Shown here: one piece after another, positions 26,820 to 35,691 of the stretch
Position numbering within the stretch: position 1 is the first letter of the stretch
Layout: every line of letters begins with the position of its first letter
Assembly (NCBI RefSeq): GCF_014650455.1
Contig: NZ_BMUZ01000003.1
Span: forward strand, 1 to 64,000
Source of the DNA: Streptomyces xanthochromogenes
GTDB lineage: Bacteria > Actinomycetota > Actinomycetes > Streptomycetales > Streptomycetaceae
Length of the DNA: 64,000 nt
Reading direction: 5' to 3'
The notes under the pieces: generated by a model
The model's input: the letters and a program-made list of their open reading frames with translations, nothing else
Databases searched by the model: none
Told to the model about the DNA's origin: nothing
Translations under genes and position numbers: made by a program

Positions 26820-27299
26820 ATGGCGTGGACTTCGTTGGTCCCATTGGTTGCCACGGTACTCGGGGCCCTGATAGCCGTCGGCGCCGGTGTGGTCGGAGAG
26901 CGGGTTCGATGGCACCGTAATCTCCATGACCGCGAACACGAGGCACTGCGGATCATCTGCGCCAACTACCTGAGCGCGGTCTCGCAGGCCGGCGAGCAGA
27001 TCTGGCAGGCCAGTCGAGCAGGTCTGGACACGACTGCAGCCCGACGAAAGGCAGCCCACGCCGCGCTTGGCGATCACGATGTCTTCCCGCAACGCTTCCA
27101 AGTGGCGCTCTCAGCGCCGCAAACGGTTGTCGACCTTGCTGACGCAACCAGCCTCCGGCTGATCGCCTGGGCCGACATCGTCATCGCCGGAAGAACACAC
27201 GAGCACCCGGAGTGCGACGCAGCCCGTCGTGCCTTCAACGAGACGCGCAAGACGCTGATCGAGTCCATGCGCATGGTCTTGTTGCGGGACGTTAACTGA
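26820..27299 (+). CDS. membrane-anchored protein of unknown function
   Basis: 159 residues with one N-terminal transmembrane helix (about 4-27, TSLVPLVATVLGALIAVGAG) and a long helical cytoplasmic part: EHEALRIICANYLSAVSQAG, AARRKAAHAALGDHDVFPQR, DAARRAFNETRKTLIESMRM. This layout is common in small actinobacterial membrane proteins of unknown role, often near phage-defence or toxin genes. ATG at 26820 fits the helix; an earlier in-frame start at 26754 adds 22 residues without a ribosome binding site. Confidence 0.7.
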   Translation: MAWTSLVPLVATVLGALIAVGAGVVGERVRWHRNLHDREHEALRIICANYLSAVSQAGEQIWQASRAGLDTTAARRKAAHAALGDHDVFPQRFQVALSAPQTVVDLADATSLRLIAWADIVIAGRTHEHPECDAARRAFNETRKTLIESMRMVLLRDVN

Positions 27300-27489
27300 C
27301 CAGGCCAACCCTCCGTGCATCCCAGGCCCCGAACGCGTCCGTCGTGGAGGAATCCTGATCCGGTGACCACAGAAATGACCTGACGGCCACTGACTAGTTG
27401 GCCCTGTGAAAACCGACGGACCTCCACCTCGCCGGCACCTACACCGCGACGATCTCCGAGGTCGCCCGCCACTACAAGGACCTCATCGC

Positions 27490-27945
27490 GTGAACGCACC
27501 CGTGGACACCGCCTTGCTGGACGCCCTGACACACCAAGCCGCCACCGACGGCATCACCAAACACGTCGTCGGTGCCGTCATCACCGACCACGACGGCCTG
27601 ATCCTCCTGTTGCACCGGACCGCCGACGACTACCTCGGCGGCCTGTGGGAGCTCCCCTCCGGCGGCGTCGAGCCCGACGAAAACCTGCTCGATGCCCTGC
27701 ACCGCGAAGTCAAGGAAGAAACCGGGCTGACGATCACGAGCGTCGGCGGCTACCTCGGTCACTTCGACTACCTGTCGAAGAGCGGCAAGAAGACCCGCCA
27801 GTTCAACTTCACCGCGACCACCACGAACGACCGGGTCACGCTCACCGAGCACGACGCGCACCTATGGGCCGACCAAGCCGGCAGGGGAAGGACCAGCAGC
27901 GCCGTGCAGACCGTACTGGCCGCCTGCCACGGACACACCGCCTGA
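27490..27945 (+). CDS. NUDIX hydrolase
   Basis: 151 residues. The NUDIX box G-x5-E-x7-REV-x-EE-x-GL is complete at residues 58-80 (GGVEPDENLLDALHREVKEE, then TGL); GLWELPSGG precedes it. NUDIX enzymes hydrolyse a nucleoside diphosphate linked to another group; the true substrate cannot be read from sequence. The GTG at 27490 overlaps the stop of a short upstream remnant frame (LHLAGTYTATISEVARHYKD, ending TGA 27491-27493), so the gene once formed a coupled pair with an upstream gene now truncated. A perfect hairpin starts at its stop codon. Confidence 0.88.
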   Translation: MNAPVDTALLDALTHQAATDGITKHVVGAVITDHDGLILLLHRTADDYLGGLWELPSGGVEPDENLLDALHREVKEETGLTITSVGGYLGHFDYLSKSGKKTRQFNFTATTTNDRVTLTEHDAHLWADQAGRGRTSSAVQTVLAACHGHTA

Positions 27946-27972
27946 GGTTGTTCCTTGAGGAACAACCTCAGG
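27941..27972 (+). terminator. perfect 14-bp hairpin overlapping the NUDIX stop codon
   Basis: CCTGAGGTTGTTCC (27941-27954), loop TTGA, and its exact complement (27959-27972). The stop codon TGA (27943-27945) lies inside the left arm, so ribosomes ending translation would mask the structure. Confidence 0.85.
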
Positions 27973-28172
27973 ATCGAGGCCGCGCGGGTGTTGCTGGCAG
28001 CCTGCGCAGCCAACTGATCCCACACCCTTGGCCGCTTCGCCGGTGGCGAAGCAGTGGGCCGCACCCGGACCACCCGGACCCAATCGGCCCGATCGGCCCG
28101 ATCCGCTGCAATCGCGTGGAGCCAGAGCGGCGCCGTTGTGAGCGAGCACGCCGTGCGCCAGGATGTCTGCCC

Positions 28173-28604
28173 ATGAGTGAGATCTCCGATCTGGTCACCC
28201 TCCTCCGACTCGAACCGCACCCGGAAGGCGGGTGGTTCCGTGAGACGTGGCGGACCGGACCCAGCGCTGTTCCGGAGGGATACCCCGGGCCGCGCTCCTT
28301 CGCGACCGGCATCTACTACCTTCTGCATCCCGGCGAAATGTCCCGCTGGCATCGGGTGCGTTCGGACGAACTGTGGCTGTGGCACCGGGGCGGCCCGCTG
28401 ACGCTCCGCCTCGGCGGGACCTCGGCCACTGCCGCGGAAGAGTCCGCCATGGTGCTCGGGCCGGACATCGCATCCGGAGCACGTCCTCAGCTCCTGGTGC
28501 CGGGCGGCGCCTGGCAGTCCGCGGAACCGGCCGGCGACGAGCCGGTGCTCGTGTCGTGCGTCGTGGCCCCCGGCTTCGACGTCGAGGACTTCCACATGCC
28601 GTGA
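28173..28604 (+). CDS. cupin-domain (DUF985) protein
   Basis: 143 residues. LLRLEPHPEGGWFRETWRTG at the start and FATGIYYLLHPGEMSRWHRV, SDELWLWHRGGPLTLRLGG in the middle are the hallmark of the DUF985 cupin family (YML079-like beta-barrels); VLVSCVVAPGFDVEDF is the typical end. Function unsettled; the barrel probably binds a small ligand. Monocistronic, followed by a strong hairpin. ATG at 28173 fixed by the conserved start. Confidence 0.88.
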   Translation: MSEISDLVTLLRLEPHPEGGWFRETWRTGPSAVPEGYPGPRSFATGIYYLLHPGEMSRWHRVRSDELWLWHRGGPLTLRLGGTSATAAEESAMVLGPDIASGARPQLLVPGGAWQSAEPAGDEPVLVSCVVAPGFDVEDFHMP

Positions 28605-28681
28605 GGCCGGCACGCGCGGGCACCGTGAGCGGTGCGTGGGCGGGGCTCCGGGCGACTCGGGCTCGCCCGGTCCCGGTCGCA

Positions 28682-28722
28682 GAGCTACGGGGGTGACCGC
28701 ACCGCGGCGACCCCCGTAGCTC
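28682..28722. terminator. 13-bp hairpin between convergent genes
   Basis: GAGCTACGGGGGT (28682-28694) pairs exactly with 28710-28722 around a 15-base loop. It lies between the ends of the cupin gene and the convergent secreted-protein gene and could stop transcription from both sides. Confidence 0.75.
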
Positions 28723-28804
28723 GATCCCGCCCGGCGCCGGGCCGGGGGTCAGTCGGCAGGCGACTCGGGCGGTCGGTCGGTGAGAAGACAGGTCGGGCGG
28801 GCGG

Positions 28805-29227
28805 TCAGCGCACGTGCACCGTCACCACGGCCGACGTGTGCTGGTGAACCGGCTTCTGGTCGTGCTTGCTCGTCAGGCCGTACAGGACCGCACGAAATCG
28901 CAGGTCGCCCCGGCGCGCCGACGCACCCGCGGCGGTGACCTTCGCATCGCCCACGGTGGGAGTACTGCACGTCTCCTGGTGCCACCCCTCGCCGAAACCG
29001 TTCTCCTCCACGCAGAGCTGGTGCAGGAACCCGGCGTTGTCGTCGTCGCCGTGGGCCGTGACGGTGATGGTCCTGCCGACCTGGGCTGTCTTCGGCGCGG
29101 TGATCTCCACACTGCCCTTCGCGAACGCCGGCGCAGTGGCCAGCGCCACCGAGGCCAGACCCAGCGCGCCGATCACCGCCGCCCGGCCCACTCGTGCCGT
29201 CAGCCCGGTCGCCATCGTCCTGGTCAT
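28805..29227 (-). CDS. small secreted protein of unknown function
   Basis: 140 residues with a Sec signal peptide (VGRAAVIGALGLASVALATA, cleavage after PAFA, about residue 36). The mature part is beta-rich: KGSVEITAPKTAQVGRTITV, TAHGDDDNAGFLHQLCVEEN, and ends HTSAVVTVHVR. An Ig-like or bacterial adhesin-like fold is plausible; two Cys (LCVEE, ETCSTP) could pair. No family assigned. ATG start with GAAAGGGGAAG just upstream. Confidence 0.75.
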   Translation of the reverse strand: MTRTMATGLTARVGRAAVIGALGLASVALATAPAFAKGSVEITAPKTAQVGRTITVTAHGDDDNAGFLHQLCVEENGFGEGWHQETCSTPTVGDAKVTAAGASARRGDLRFRAVLYGLTSKHDQKPVHQHTSAVVTVHVR

Positions 29228-29639
29228 GGACTTCCCCTTTCACGGGCCCCCACCGATCAGTGAGACCCGCACCGTCACTCGGCGCCCAACGCGCCGTGCT
29301 GATCGGTCAGATGGGCCGATCACATGGCTCGTTGCGGAGCGGACGGCGCCGTTACGGATTCACGACATACCGCCGTGGCCGGGTACCGTCATCGCGCGGC
29401 GGACTCCGGAGGCTCCCCGCATCCCTGCGTACCAAAATCAGGTCTGCGCAGGGGTCGTGAGACCCGTGCGACGAGCCGCGCTCCGGGCACCCCCCGCCCG
29501 CCCGTGTCACGGAGACAACTTCAGGCAGCTTCAACCGAAGCCGAGTGCTCCCCTCCCCCAATACCACTTTCGTGTCCCGCAACGCGGCGACCCGCCTTCG
29601 GAATCCCCGGCCCCAAATACCCAATGACCTAGGCAAACG
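29228..29639. other. intergenic region
   Basis: About 410 bases upstream of the secreted-protein gene. The first 100 bases must carry its promoter. A long minus-strand open frame is a continuation of the DUF4157 remnant to the right in a shifted frame and has no recognisable domain. Confidence 0.3.
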
Positions 29640-29960
29640 TCCGGAGTCGGTCTCGGCCCCCGACGCCTTCGCCGCGCTGTCCGCTGTCCGCTGTCGTCGT
29701 GGATGCGCGCATCGAAGAAGTCCGCACCGAGCCGGCCCCCATATCGGTACGGGTGACATCGTCCAAGGGGCGCCCCGACGTGCGCAGGACATCGCGGACG
29801 GCCTACCGCGGTACCACGGCAGCCTGCTCGTTGTGCTGGTGCACGCATCCGGCGGAGTGCTGGTGCTGCTTTTTGGCCCAGGAATGCCCAGACTGGCAGA
29901 GCATCCGCACGACCGCGACATCGCCCGCACTCCTGCACAGGGCAGCCGTGTGGCCCGCAG
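29640..29960 (-). pseudogene. eCIS-type DUF4157 effector, broken remnant
   Basis: Pieces in three minus frames match the effector gene at 40135-41505: GDVAVVRMLCQSGHSWAKKQ and HQHSAGCVHQHNEQAA (one frame), AVRDVLRTSGRPLDDVTRTD (second), RLGADFFDARIHDDSG (third). In the intact gene the same order is seen (AVVQFLRQAGH, KHQHGAGCGH, AVHEVLRGSGRPLDEATRGD, RLGADFSDVRIHNDS). The HExxH segment and the effector part are missing. A decayed paralogue. Confidence 0.7.
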
Positions 29961-30187
29961 ACGACGCCCACCCCAATTCGACCGCGGATTCACGCGAGAT
30001 CGAACGCCTCTCCTCGTCGACATCCTGCTCGGAGCCATCGCGGAAAGGCCTGAACACCCCGGGTTCGTCACCGCTCGAGAGCCAGGACAGCGGTGCGGGA
30101 CGGTCTCCCGAACAGTAACCGCCACGACCGAAGCCTGAATGAGTGGCTGGGACCTGACCGTTCGTTCCGCGCCGTAGTATGCGGAGC

Positions 30188-30907
30188 ATGACGCGGTATG
30201 TCGACGAGGATCTGCACGGTGCGGAGTTCCGCGAGTGCGACCTCACCGGGGCACGCCTGATCGGCGTCGTCATGCAGGATGCCGTCATCGACGGGCTCAT
30301 CACCAACCTCGTGGTGAACGGTGTCGACGTCACGGAGTACGTCGAGGCAGAGCTCGACCGACGTCATCCGGTGCGGGTGCTGATCCGCTCCGAGGACCTG
30401 GCCGACCTTCGCGAGGCGTCGCGTCAGCTGCATTCCGCCTGGGCCGTCACCATCGAGCGAATCCGCCGTACGCCCGGCATCGAACGCCGCAGCGTGCACG
30501 ACGAGTGGTCGGCGGTGCAAACGATGCGCCACCTGGTCTTCGTCCATGACTCGTGGTTCCGCCGCTGCTGCCTGGGCTCGAAGGAACTGTTCACCCCGAT
30601 GGGCATCGGGACAACCGTCGAGCCCTATCGTGAAGCGCACGGACTTGACCTCTCGCTCGATCCAACCCTCGATGAGATCGTGAGCGTACGTAACGCACAG
30701 ACCGCCGAACTGGAGGCCTGGCTCGACGAGGTCACCGCGGTGCAGCTCGCAGCGCGAGCGCCGGTGCCCGACGATGACGTCTGGCCGCCGTACGCCCGGG
30801 GCCGCTCGGTGCGGCAGTGCCTCGGTACGGTGCTCAACGAGACCTTCGAGCACCACGGCTTCTGCGTCCGCGACCTCGACCTGATCGAGGCACGGGACGC
30901 GGAGTAG
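30188..30907 (+). CDS. DinB-family protein with pentapeptide-like N-terminus
   Basis: About 239 residues. The first 35 residues (EDLHGAEFRECDLTGARLIG) have the A(D/N)LXX pattern of pentapeptide repeats. The DinB/YfiT four-helix core follows from about 75: EASRQLHSAWAVTIERIRRT, WSAVQTMRHLVFVHDSWFRR, ETFEHHGFCVRDLDLIE, with the widely spaced His residues that bind a metal. Members are thiol S-transferases or unknown. Two ATGs (30179, 30188) are possible; neither has a well-placed ribosome binding site. Confidence 0.8.
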   Translation: MTRYVDEDLHGAEFRECDLTGARLIGVVMQDAVIDGLITNLVVNGVDVTEYVEAELDRRHPVRVLIRSEDLADLREASRQLHSAWAVTIERIRRTPGIERRSVHDEWSAVQTMRHLVFVHDSWFRRCCLGSKELFTPMGIGTTVEPYREAHGLDLSLDPTLDEIVSVRNAQTAELEAWLDEVTAVQLAARAPVPDDDVWPPYARGRSVRQCLGTVLNETFEHHGFCVRDLDLIEARDAE

Positions 30908-31649
30908 GGCCATCTGCGGACTCGGAGTCTTGCGGATGCGGGCATCGCTGACCGTCTCCGCGGTGCCGAGCTGCGGAGTCCAGGGGTGCGCGCGGTTCCT
31001 CTCGAGCACACGGCGGGCTCTGGGCCCGTCCTTCGGGCGGACGACGTCACTTCCGACGCAGGCTCTGAAGGGCGTTGCAGAAGGCTCAGTTCCGGACATC
31101 GTCCCTGTATGAGAGGGCTATTGCGGGCTGAGTTGGTGTGGGTACAGACGTTCACCGGCTCGCGGATCGACCGGTGCGTGAAGCCGGCGAAAGGAGTGAA
31201 GGAGCGGAGCATCAGTGACGGGGCCGCCAGGGGAAGGAGGAGCAACTCCCCGATGCAGCGCTTGAGGTCACGCAGTCGAGGAGTGCGGTGGTGAGGTGGC
31301 CGGTGACGGTCCAGTCGAGCTCTCCGGTGACCGCCAGCTCGGTTGACCGACTGCCGTCAGCGGGGCGGCTGATCGTGACGGCCGCGGCCTGGAGCAGCTT
31401 GGCAGGGGGCTCAGGGCGGTGCCTTGATGGCTGTCCCTACGAGAACACTTCGCGGAGCTCTCGATCAAGCACCTGACACAGAATCAGCTGCGCTTGGTCG
31501 TCGTCGTGACGCATTCAGGTCAGCGGCACAGCACACGCGTTTACCCATGCGGACGTGGGCAAGTCGCACAACACCACGACCGTGCAAGGCAGTCAGATCC
31601 ACCTCGCGCTGTGCTGTCTCCCATTCCTGTCCCGCCGGAGGTCTTGACC
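30908..31649. other. gene-poor stretch with a coding-like remnant
   Basis: About 740 bases. On the minus strand at about 31245-31440 a frame reads PEPPAKLLQAAAVTISRPAD, GSRSTELAVTGELDWTVTGH and LTTALLDCVTSS with good codon bias but no start, probably the tail of a lost gene. The remainder shows no gene, hairpin or repeat I can name. Confidence 0.3.
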
Positions 31650-32033
31650 ATGAGTGACAACATGTGGAGCTACTCCCCCACGGCGAAATTCTCCGCCGAC
31701 ACCGACCTGACCGGCTGGAAAGTCGAGGCCACGGACGGTTCCATCGGGAGGATCGACAAGCACTCGGGCGAGGTCGGCTCGCAGTACATCGTGGTCGAAA
31801 CCGGCGTCTGGATCTTCGGCAAGGAGGTCCTGCTGCCTGCCGGCACCATCACTTCCGTCGACACCGACGCGCGGACGGTGCACGTCGGGCGTACCAAGGA
31901 ACAGATCAAGAACGCGCCGGAGTTCGACACGGACAGGCACCTGGGCAGCCCCGACTACCACCAGCGGATCGGCACCCACTACACCGACCACCCCGGCACT
32001 CCGGGCGCCCCGGGTACCCCCGGCCTCCGCTGA
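31650..32033 (+). CDS. PRC-barrel domain protein
   Basis: 127 residues. The PRC barrel is at about 10-85: SADTDLTGWKVEATDGSIGR, SQYIVVETGVWIFGKEVLLP, AGTITSVDTDARTVHVGRTK. PRC barrels are small beta-barrels that serve RNA processing (RimM) or photosynthesis proteins; free-standing actinobacterial ones are stress-induced and of unknown role. A Gly/Pro-rich tail (HPGTPGAPGTPGLR) ends the protein. ATG at 31650 after GGAGG. Confidence 0.9.
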   Translation: MSDNMWSYSPTAKFSADTDLTGWKVEATDGSIGRIDKHSGEVGSQYIVVETGVWIFGKEVLLPAGTITSVDTDARTVHVGRTKEQIKNAPEFDTDRHLGSPDYHQRIGTHYTDHPGTPGAPGTPGLR

Positions 32034-32222
32034 GACCGTACCCAGCCCGGGACTTCCGTCCCCAGACTTCGCCCCGTGCCACTGGGCCGCGGCCTTCGCT
32101 CGTCTCGCACTACGCGGTCGCATGCAAACCGGATCTGCCATGCAGGCCGTCTCTCCCGGTGTACGCGCCATCTGCCACACCGGACAGCACTCCACGTCCC
32201 ACCTCGTCGAGGAGTTCATCGT

Positions 32223-32858
32223 ATGCACCGCATCTCCGTTCGCCACGCCGTCGCCGCCTCTGTCGGACTTGCGGCAGTGCTCGCGCTCACCGCGTGCGGA
32301 ACGGACAACTCCTCGGACGTGAGCGGTAGTTCCTCCTCGCCATCATCTCCAGTGGCGCCGTCCACCGCTGCCGCAAGCCGGTCGGCTTCGGCCTCCTCGG
32401 GTGGTTCGCCGTCCGGGACCGCTACGGGCGGCTCGAACTCCTCCCCCGCATCGTCGACCTGCCACACCGCGAATCTGCGGATCGCTGCGAAGAACCAGGG
32501 CGAGGCCCGCCAGGGAGTGGGCTCGGTCCTGATCACGTTCACGAACAAGGGCGGCGACTGCCGTATGGCCGGGTTCCCGGGCGTCGACCTCAAGACCAAC
32601 TACGGCAACCAGGCAGTGGACCGCAACAAGCAAGAGGTAGGAATCCCGTTCACACTCCGGGCGGGCAAGACCGCCACGGCCGACGTCGTCTACCCGATGA
32701 ACGACACCGGCGGCTCCGGCGTCCATGTCACCGCGCTCGTCATCACCCCTCCGAATGAGACACACCCGATTACGGCACCGGTCAACTTCAGCCTGCCGGT
32801 GAGCGACAAGAACACGGGCCGCCTGGAGGTCACCCCAGTCTTCAAGCCGGTCTCCTAG
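32223..32858 (+). CDS. DUF4232 lipoprotein
   Basis: 211 residues. Signal peptide with lipobox LTAC (Cys about residue 25), a long Ser-rich spacer (SSSSPSSPVAPSTAAASRSA), then the DUF4232 domain from about 78: STCHTANLRIAAKNQGEARQ, VLITFTNKGGDCRMAGFPGV, KQEVGIPFTLRAGKTATADV, VTALVITPPNETHPITAPVN. A secreted, membrane-tethered beta-sandwich found across Streptomyces; role unknown. Two Cys may pair. A decayed second copy lies at 56672-56850. ATG after GAGGAG. Confidence 0.87.
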   Translation: MHRISVRHAVAASVGLAAVLALTACGTDNSSDVSGSSSSPSSPVAPSTAAASRSASASSGGSPSGTATGGSNSSPASSTCHTANLRIAAKNQGEARQGVGSVLITFTNKGGDCRMAGFPGVDLKTNYGNQAVDRNKQEVGIPFTLRAGKTATADVVYPMNDTGGSGVHVTALVITPPNETHPITAPVNFSLPVSDKNTGRLEVTPVFKPVS

Positions 32859-33298
32859 AACACAGACCGGGCCGCTGCTCCGTCCGCAACGGCCAAAACA
32901 GGAGCCTACGAGCCTCCACTGCCTGCCAACGACGCAAAGCGTATGGCTGCGGGGCGGCGATGACACTCCCACAGTGATCGGCCGTCCCCACAGCTCACGC
33001 CGCTCAGTGCTGTTTGTGCACTCTGTTCGCGGCGGGCGCCGCACAGCAACAGACTGAGCCTCTCCTACCCATCTTCCGCACACGAACAGTCTTGAGCGAC
33101 GACTGTTACGGGGCTGCCCCGGACAGGACGGAGGCACCGCCGGACTCGCACAGCCCGTCGGCGGTCCCTGCCCGGCGAATCCGGATCCCACGGCGTCCCA
33201 GTACGGCGGCGCGGCCGCGAAGTAGGCCAAGCGGCCCGACTTCGCTTCACGGTCGGCGAAGGGAGTACCCGGGTTGCCGAGCGCGGGACAGCGTCGGA
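32859..33298. other. intergenic region, possible gene fragment
   Basis: About 440 bases between convergent genes. A minus-strand stretch (about 33130-33280) reads TPFADREAKSGRLAYFAAAP-PYWDAVGSGFAG and could be a lost gene's piece, but no family is recognised. The M4 protease terminator follows at its right end. Confidence 0.3.
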
Positions 33299-33334
33299 GG
33301 GGTGGCACCACGACCCTGGTCGTGGTGCCACCCC
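33299..33334 (-). terminator. 17-bp hairpin after the M4 protease gene
   Basis: GGGGTGGCACCACGACC (33299-33315) pairs perfectly with 33318-33334, leaving only CT in the loop. It lies 25 bases beyond the stop of the leftward protease gene. Confidence 0.85.
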
Positions 33335-33358
33335 TTACCGGTGCGGGAGCGCGTCGGC

Positions 33359-34999
33359 TCAGTGCACGTCGACCCCGGTCCAGGCGGCCTCGACCGCCTT
33401 GAACTCGGCGCTGTCGGCGCCGTAGAGGTCCGTCGCAGCCGACAGGGTGCCCTTGCGGGCGTCGGCGTAGTCGGTGGTGGAGGTGAAGTAGCTGGTCAGC
33501 GCCTTGTACCAGATCTGGAGGGCCTTGTCCCTGCCGATGCCGGTCACCTTGGAGCCGTCCTTGGTCGGCGAGTCGTAGTCGACGCCCCCGATGGTCTTCG
33601 CGCCACTGCCCTCCGAGAGGAGGTAGAAGAAGTGGTTGGCGACACCGGACGAGTAGTGGACGTCCTCGCCGCCGACGGACGAGCTCCAGTAGTCGGCGGA
33701 ACCGCCGTCCTTGCTGGGCTTGTCCATGTAGCGAAGCGGCTTGCCGTCGCCGTTGATGTTGATCTTCTCGCCGATGAGGTAGTCACCGGGGTCCGCGCTG
33801 CTGTTCGCGGCGAACTCGACACCGGTGCCCATGATGTCGCTGGTGGCTTCGTTGAGGCCGCCCGACTCACCGGAGTACTCCAACCCGGCGGTGTTGGAGG
33901 TGACGCCGTGGCTCATCTCGTGGCCGGCGACGTCGAGCGAGGTCAGTGGGTCGCTGTCGTTGGTGCCGTCACCGTAGGTCATGCAGAAGCAGGAGTCGTC
34001 CCAGAACGCGTTCACATAGGCCTTGCCGTAGTGCACGCGCGAGTAAGCGGCCTTGCCGTCGTTCTTGATGCCGCTGCGGCCGAAGGTGTTCTTGTAGAAG
34101 TCCCACGTCGCCTGCGCGCCGTAGGCGGCGTCCGCGCCGGCGGTCGCGGCGTTCGTGGTCTTCCCGTCGCCCCAGGTGTCGTTGTCCTGGGAGAACAGGG
34201 TGCCGGTGCCGTCCTGCTGGTGGTCGAGGTTGTACGTCTTGTGACCGCCGCGGGAGGCGTCGGTGAGGGTGTACGACGAGCCCGACTGCGTGGTGGTCAG
34301 GTCCACCTTGCCGCTGTACTGGGTGTTCCCGACACCGGTCTCGATGCCCTGGTACTGGAAGAGCGTCTTTCCCGTGGCCGCATCCGTGACAACGTGCAGC
34401 TGGTTCGGGGTGCCGTCGTCCTGGAATCCGCCGATCACGGTTTCGTAGGCGAGGACCGGCTTGTCGGCCGCCGCCCAGACGACCTTGCGCGGAGCGCGGT
34501 CGCTGGTGGCCTTGGCCGAGCCCCTGTCCTTCGCGAGGCCCAACGCCTGCTTCTGCGCCGTGGCCGCCGTGATGCGCGGTGTGGTGGTCGCGAGCTTCAG
34601 CGTCGCCTTCGACGCTCTGATCACGCCCTGGGTCGTGCCGGACTTGGAGGTGTGCACGATCAGGTCGCCGCCGAGCACCGGGAGGCCTTCATAGGTGCGC
34701 TCGTAACGGGTGTGGACGGTGCCGTCGGCGTCCTTGACGACGTCCTTGACGACCAGCTTCTCCTTCGCCCCGAGGCCTATGTTCTCGGCGGTTCGGGCGA
34801 GTCCGGCCTGCGCGGTCCGCAGGAGGTCGGTGCGAGCGGCGGCCGACAGCGCGACGGACGCTCCGGCCGGTCGTGCGGAGTCGGCGGTGGGCCGGGGGGC
34901 GGCCGAGGCCGTGAGCGCGGTGCCCACCAGGGCAGCCACGGTGGAGGTGGCGATCGCCACCGCGAGGACGGTGTGCTGACGTGTGTTGCGGGAGGTCAT
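33359..34999 (-). CDS. secreted M4-family (thermolysin-like) metalloprotease
   Basis: 546 residues. Signal peptide at 1-34 (VLAVAIATSTVAALVGTALT, ASA), propeptide with FTP and PepSY-type parts (about 50-220, RYERTYEGLPVLGGDLIVHT), then the mature enzyme. Zinc site: H360-E-M-S-H364, and Glu384 in GLNEATSD. NAFWDDSCFCMTYGDG and VHYSSGVANHFFYLLSEGSG are conserved M4 blocks; the latter carries the His of the active site. It degrades extracellular protein, with cleavage before large hydrophobic residues typical of the family. Propeptide must be removed outside the cell. ATG at 34999 with GGAG upstream; terminator downstream. Confidence 0.95.
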   Translation of the reverse strand: MTSRNTRQHTVLAVAIATSTVAALVGTALTASAAPRPTADSARPAGASVALSAAARTDLLRTAQAGLARTAENIGLGAKEKLVVKDVVKDADGTVHTRYERTYEGLPVLGGDLIVHTSKSGTTQGVIRASKATLKLATTTPRITAATAQKQALGLAKDRGSAKATSDRAPRKVVWAAADKPVLAYETVIGGFQDDGTPNQLHVVTDAATGKTLFQYQGIETGVGNTQYSGKVDLTTTQSGSSYTLTDASRGGHKTYNLDHQQDGTGTLFSQDNDTWGDGKTTNAATAGADAAYGAQATWDFYKNTFGRSGIKNDGKAAYSRVHYGKAYVNAFWDDSCFCMTYGDGTNDSDPLTSLDVAGHEMSHGVTSNTAGLEYSGESGGLNEATSDIMGTGVEFAANSSADPGDYLIGEKININGDGKPLRYMDKPSKDGGSADYWSSSVGGEDVHYSSGVANHFFYLLSEGSGAKTIGGVDYDSPTKDGSKVTGIGRDKALQIWYKALTSYFTSTTDYADARKGTLSAATDLYGADSAEFKAVEAAWTGVDVH

Positions 35000-35562
35000 G
35001 CAAGCTCCGCTTCCGTGGGGGGATTTGACCGGCCGTGCGGAGACGGTCCGGTGCGAGCTACGTGGAGGTCACACCTGTACGACAGGGGCATGACAATGCA
35101 CGATCGGGGGTCCACGGCTCATCAATTCTCCTGATGGGGCGTCCAGTTGGTGGGACTACCTCGAGACAACCCCAGGTGATCACGATGGCGCTATACAGCT
35201 GGGCAACTAATGACAAGAACCCCACGTGGCCTCCATGCGTGCCTCACCGCCCTTTACGGTTGTGGACACCGTGCGAACTGGTTGAAACGAGATTGATCAC
35301 AGCGAGGTGGAAGCATCTGCCGCACGACGGCCGCTCACTGCGGCTCCGGTCGACGGCCCCACAGGAGTGATGCTCAGTCACATTGCCTGTGGCAGGCTGC
35401 CGTTGTGCTTCATGACGGCTCCGAACTGACGGCTCAGGGCCCGGGGGTCCATTCCCTGGTCGGCGGGCATGGCGACCGGCCCGCGGGATTCCGGCTCCGC
35501 GCCGTCCACCGCCGCCCGGTGCGCGTTCGCGCTCGAACCGGTCTACGATCCGGGAGGTCGCG
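35000..35562. other. intergenic region upstream of the M4 protease gene
   Basis: About 560 bases. The first 150 must hold the protease promoter and leader; CTAATGACAAG and similar AT-containing pieces around 35200-35300 could be promoter elements. No protein or repeat is recognisable. Confidence 0.3.
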
Positions 35563-35691
35563 ATGACGTCCATCGGACTGCTCTCCGAGAGGCTCTCAAC
35601 GATTCTCGGCCAGGTCCGTCCCTCACCTGCGGCTCTGTTCCAGCCCATCCAGTACGGCGGAATCGGATTCGCCATCCTCAGGAGGTCCTAG
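35563..35691 (+). CDS. possible 42-residue small protein
   Basis: ATG at 35563 preceded by CGGGAGG at good distance, stop TAG at 35689-35691. Sequence MTSIGLLSERLSTILGQVRP, SPAALFQPIQYGGIGFAILR, RS. Codon third positions are G/C-biased. A short amphipathic stretch at each end. Strong ribosome binding site supports translation, but nothing is known. It could equally be the start of a gene cut off by the adjacent IS remnant. Confidence 0.4.
   Translation: MTSIGLLSERLSTILGQVRPSPAALFQPIQYGGIGFAILRRS

Noticed and set aside
33014..35134. Plus-strand open frame of 706 codons
   Set aside because: Antisense of the M4 protease, whose motifs are intact.
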